From Actinomycetota bacterium (GTDB lineage: Bacteria; Actinomycetota; Coriobacteriia; Anaerosomatales; Anaerosomataceae), in contig WSXY01000005.1 of NCBI GenBank assembly GCA_009773565.1, positions 62,001 to 126,000 on the forward strand: a stretch of DNA of 64,000 bases. The letters run 5' to 3'. The notes under the pieces were generated by a model, which saw nothing but the letters and a program-made list of their open reading frames with translations, did no database searches and was not told the DNA's origin. How positions within the stretch are numbered: the stretch's first letter is position 1; every line of letters begins with the position of its first letter. The position numbers were made by a program, and so were the translations under genes. Shown here piece by piece: positions 62,955 through 64,000 of the stretch.

Positions 62955-63259
62955 TGCACGACTTGATCGTTCGCCCGGACGCGGAAGCCGACATCACTGA
63001 CGCTGCGCTTTGGTACGAGGGGCAGTCGCAGGGTCTCGGATCCGATTTTCTGCGCTCGGTCGATGCCTGCCTCGCTGACGTCGCCAGGGCGCCACAACGG
63101 TTCCCGGTTATTCATCGTGAGCTGCATCGAGCGTTGCTCCGACGATTCCCATACGGTCTGTTCTTCGTTGCGGCGAATGGCTCCATCACTGTTGTCGCTT
63201 GCCTGCACGCTCGCAGGAATCCGCAACAATGGAGCCAGCGCCTGCGACGCGGACGCTAG
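62954..63259 (+). CDS. parE: ParE/RelE-type toxin
   Basis: A 101-residue ParE-superfamily toxin: VRPDAEADITDAALWYE at the start and FPYGLFFVAANGSITVVACLHARRNPQQW at the end, both hallmark segments. Third toxin-antitoxin module in about 4.5 kb. Confidence 0.88.
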   Translation: MHDLIVRPDAEADITDAALWYEGQSQGLGSDFLRSVDACLADVARAPQRFPVIHRELHRALLRRFPYGLFFVAANGSITVVACLHARRNPQQWSQRLRRGR

Positions 63260-63313
63260 CCAGCGCATCCGGCAGGCGTGCACGAGGTAGGTCCGCTTTA
63301 GGGGGAGGCACAC

Positions 63314-63493
63314 ATGCCGATAGTCGGAGACCCACAGGGGACCCAGGCACGTGCAACGGCCTCTGAGCCCGTCCACCCGAAGAGCGCCCAAGACGAGACA
63401 CCCGCCGGCTATGGCTGGAAGCAACTCCTTGCGGTAGGCCTCGTGGTCGGCGTGCCGATTCTGCTGTATCTCATCGTGACCTGGATTCGCTAG
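63314..63493 (+). CDS. Small single-pass membrane protein
   Basis: A 59-residue protein with a polar N-terminus and one C-terminal helix (LLAVGLVVGVPILLYLIVTWI). ATG 63314 follows GGGGGAGG. Function unknown. Confidence 0.6.
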   Translation: MPIVGDPQGTQARATASEPVHPKSAQDETPAGYGWKQLLAVGLVVGVPILLYLIVTWIR

Positions 63494-63522
63494 CGACTGA
63501 CTTGCCACCAAAGGGGCCCCGC

Positions 63523-63744
63523 ATGCCAGACACACACGACACTCCCTCTGACCTTCCGGAGGGTCTCGCAAGCCCTGCTCGGCGGGCGCTCTCGCGTGCG
63601 GGCTACACGCATCTCGAGCAGCTGACCGCTATCCGGGAGTCTGACCTCACCCGCTTGCACGGGATGGGCGCAAAGGCGATCGGGATGCTCAAGGTGGCGC
63701 TCGCCGCCCGGGCTCAGGGCTTCCTCGAGGACCCGAAGCGGTAG
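63523..63744 (+). CDS. Helix-hairpin-helix DNA-binding protein
   Basis: A 73-residue protein with an HhH/RNA-polymerase-alpha-CTD-like fold: PARRALSRAGYTHLEQLTAIRESDLTRLHGMGAKAIGMLK. ATG 63523 after AAAGGGG. Such proteins are widespread and uncharacterised. Confidence 0.75.
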   Translation: MPDTHDTPSDLPEGLASPARRALSRAGYTHLEQLTAIRESDLTRLHGMGAKAIGMLKVALAARAQGFLEDPKR

Positions 63745-63798
63745 AATACTTCCAGTACGTTCCATGCTGGACCGACCATTACTCGCCGGGGGATTCTG

Positions 63799-64000
63799 AT
63801 GACACTTAATGACGGCCCGCTCGTCCACATCCAGAACTTCCGGATGGACTTCGGCGAGAACACCGTCGTCCGGGACCTGTCGTTCGACATCAATCGGGGC
63901 GAGACCTTCGGGTTCCTCGGCTCCAATGGCTCGGGCAAGACCACGACGATCCGGGCACTCCTCGGCATATACCAGGCGACAGCAGGCACCCTGCACATCA
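63799..64000 (+). CDS. ABC transporter ATP-binding protein (partial)
   Basis: The first 67 residues of an ABC ATPase, cut by the window edge. Walker A GSNGSGKTT is present (FLGSNGSGKTTTIRALLGIYQATAG), typical of drug or multidrug exporters of the CcmA/DrrA kind. ATG 63799. Partner permease would lie beyond the window. Confidence 0.85.
   Translation, partial: MTLNDGPLVHIQNFRMDFGENTVVRDLSFDINRGETFGFLGSNGSGKTTTIRALLGIYQATAGTLHI

Overview
The window is a high-GC chromosomal segment, most likely from an anaerobic actinobacterium of the Coriobacteriia / Anaerosomatales (OPB41-like) type. That placement is inferred from gene order and protein style (a fused ADP-forming acetyl-CoA synthetase beside a fatty-acid cluster, FabK-type enoyl reductases, methylerythritol phosphate pathway genes, and S2/S16 proteins with acidic Ala/Glu/Val tails). 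No rRNA or tRNA gene was seen that could confirm it.

Positions 1-40773 are conserved core, nearly all on the + strand. The blocks in order are: yceD-rpmF; an acetate/energy pair (fused ADP-forming acetyl-CoA synthetase plus a BioD/DRTGG protein); fatty-acid synthesis plsX-fabH-fabK-fabD-fabG-acpP-second fabK-fabF; rnc-smc-ftsY-lepB-ffh (RNA processing, chromosome organisation, protein export); a lone minus-strand rhomboid-like gene; rpsP-khpA-rimM-trmD-lepB-rplS-rnhB-yraN-comM-dprA-trmFO-xerC; a WhiG/FliA-type sigma factor with a response regulator; and rpsB-tsf-pyrH-frr-uppS-cdsA-dxr-rseP-ispG-proS (translation, cell-envelope lipid and isoprenoid synthesis). Many neighbours overlap by 1-4 bases, so these are long cotranscribed runs. 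Clear promoters precede rplS and rpsB, and clear terminators follow rpmF, rplS, tsf and the gene before proS.

Directly after proS the character changes. From about 40.87 kb to at least 62.2 kb there is an array of short unrelated genes, all on the + strand, many separated by 60-88 bp imperfect inverted repeats. These repeats begin with RYYYAAC-like boxes, often holding or abutting the stop codon of the preceding gene, and end with GTTRRRY-like boxes, with unpaired bases in the stems. This is the layout of integron attC sites. No integron integrase lies in the window, so I read it as an integrase-less cassette array (CALIN), which would be unusual in this lineage. Cargo is rich in probable anti-phage or stress functions: two HEPN-type proteins, a DUF4238 protein, a two-gene DUF5677-like cassette, an AAA_13-like ATPase, a complete NgoMIV-type restriction-modification pair behind a LexA-box promoter, an EVE-HNH endonuclease, and pentapeptide, zinc-ribbon and KTSC-domain proteins.

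The right end (58.9-63.3 kb) holds three toxin-antitoxin modules (MazEF, a HigBA-like pair, a ParE-type pair) around a flavodoxin and a lipid-anchored-looking alpha/beta hydrolase. It is followed by small membrane and helix-hairpin-helix proteins and the start of an ABC transporter ATPase that runs off the window. The array may extend through part of this region, since a repeat resembling the attC-like sites lies at 62159-62231.
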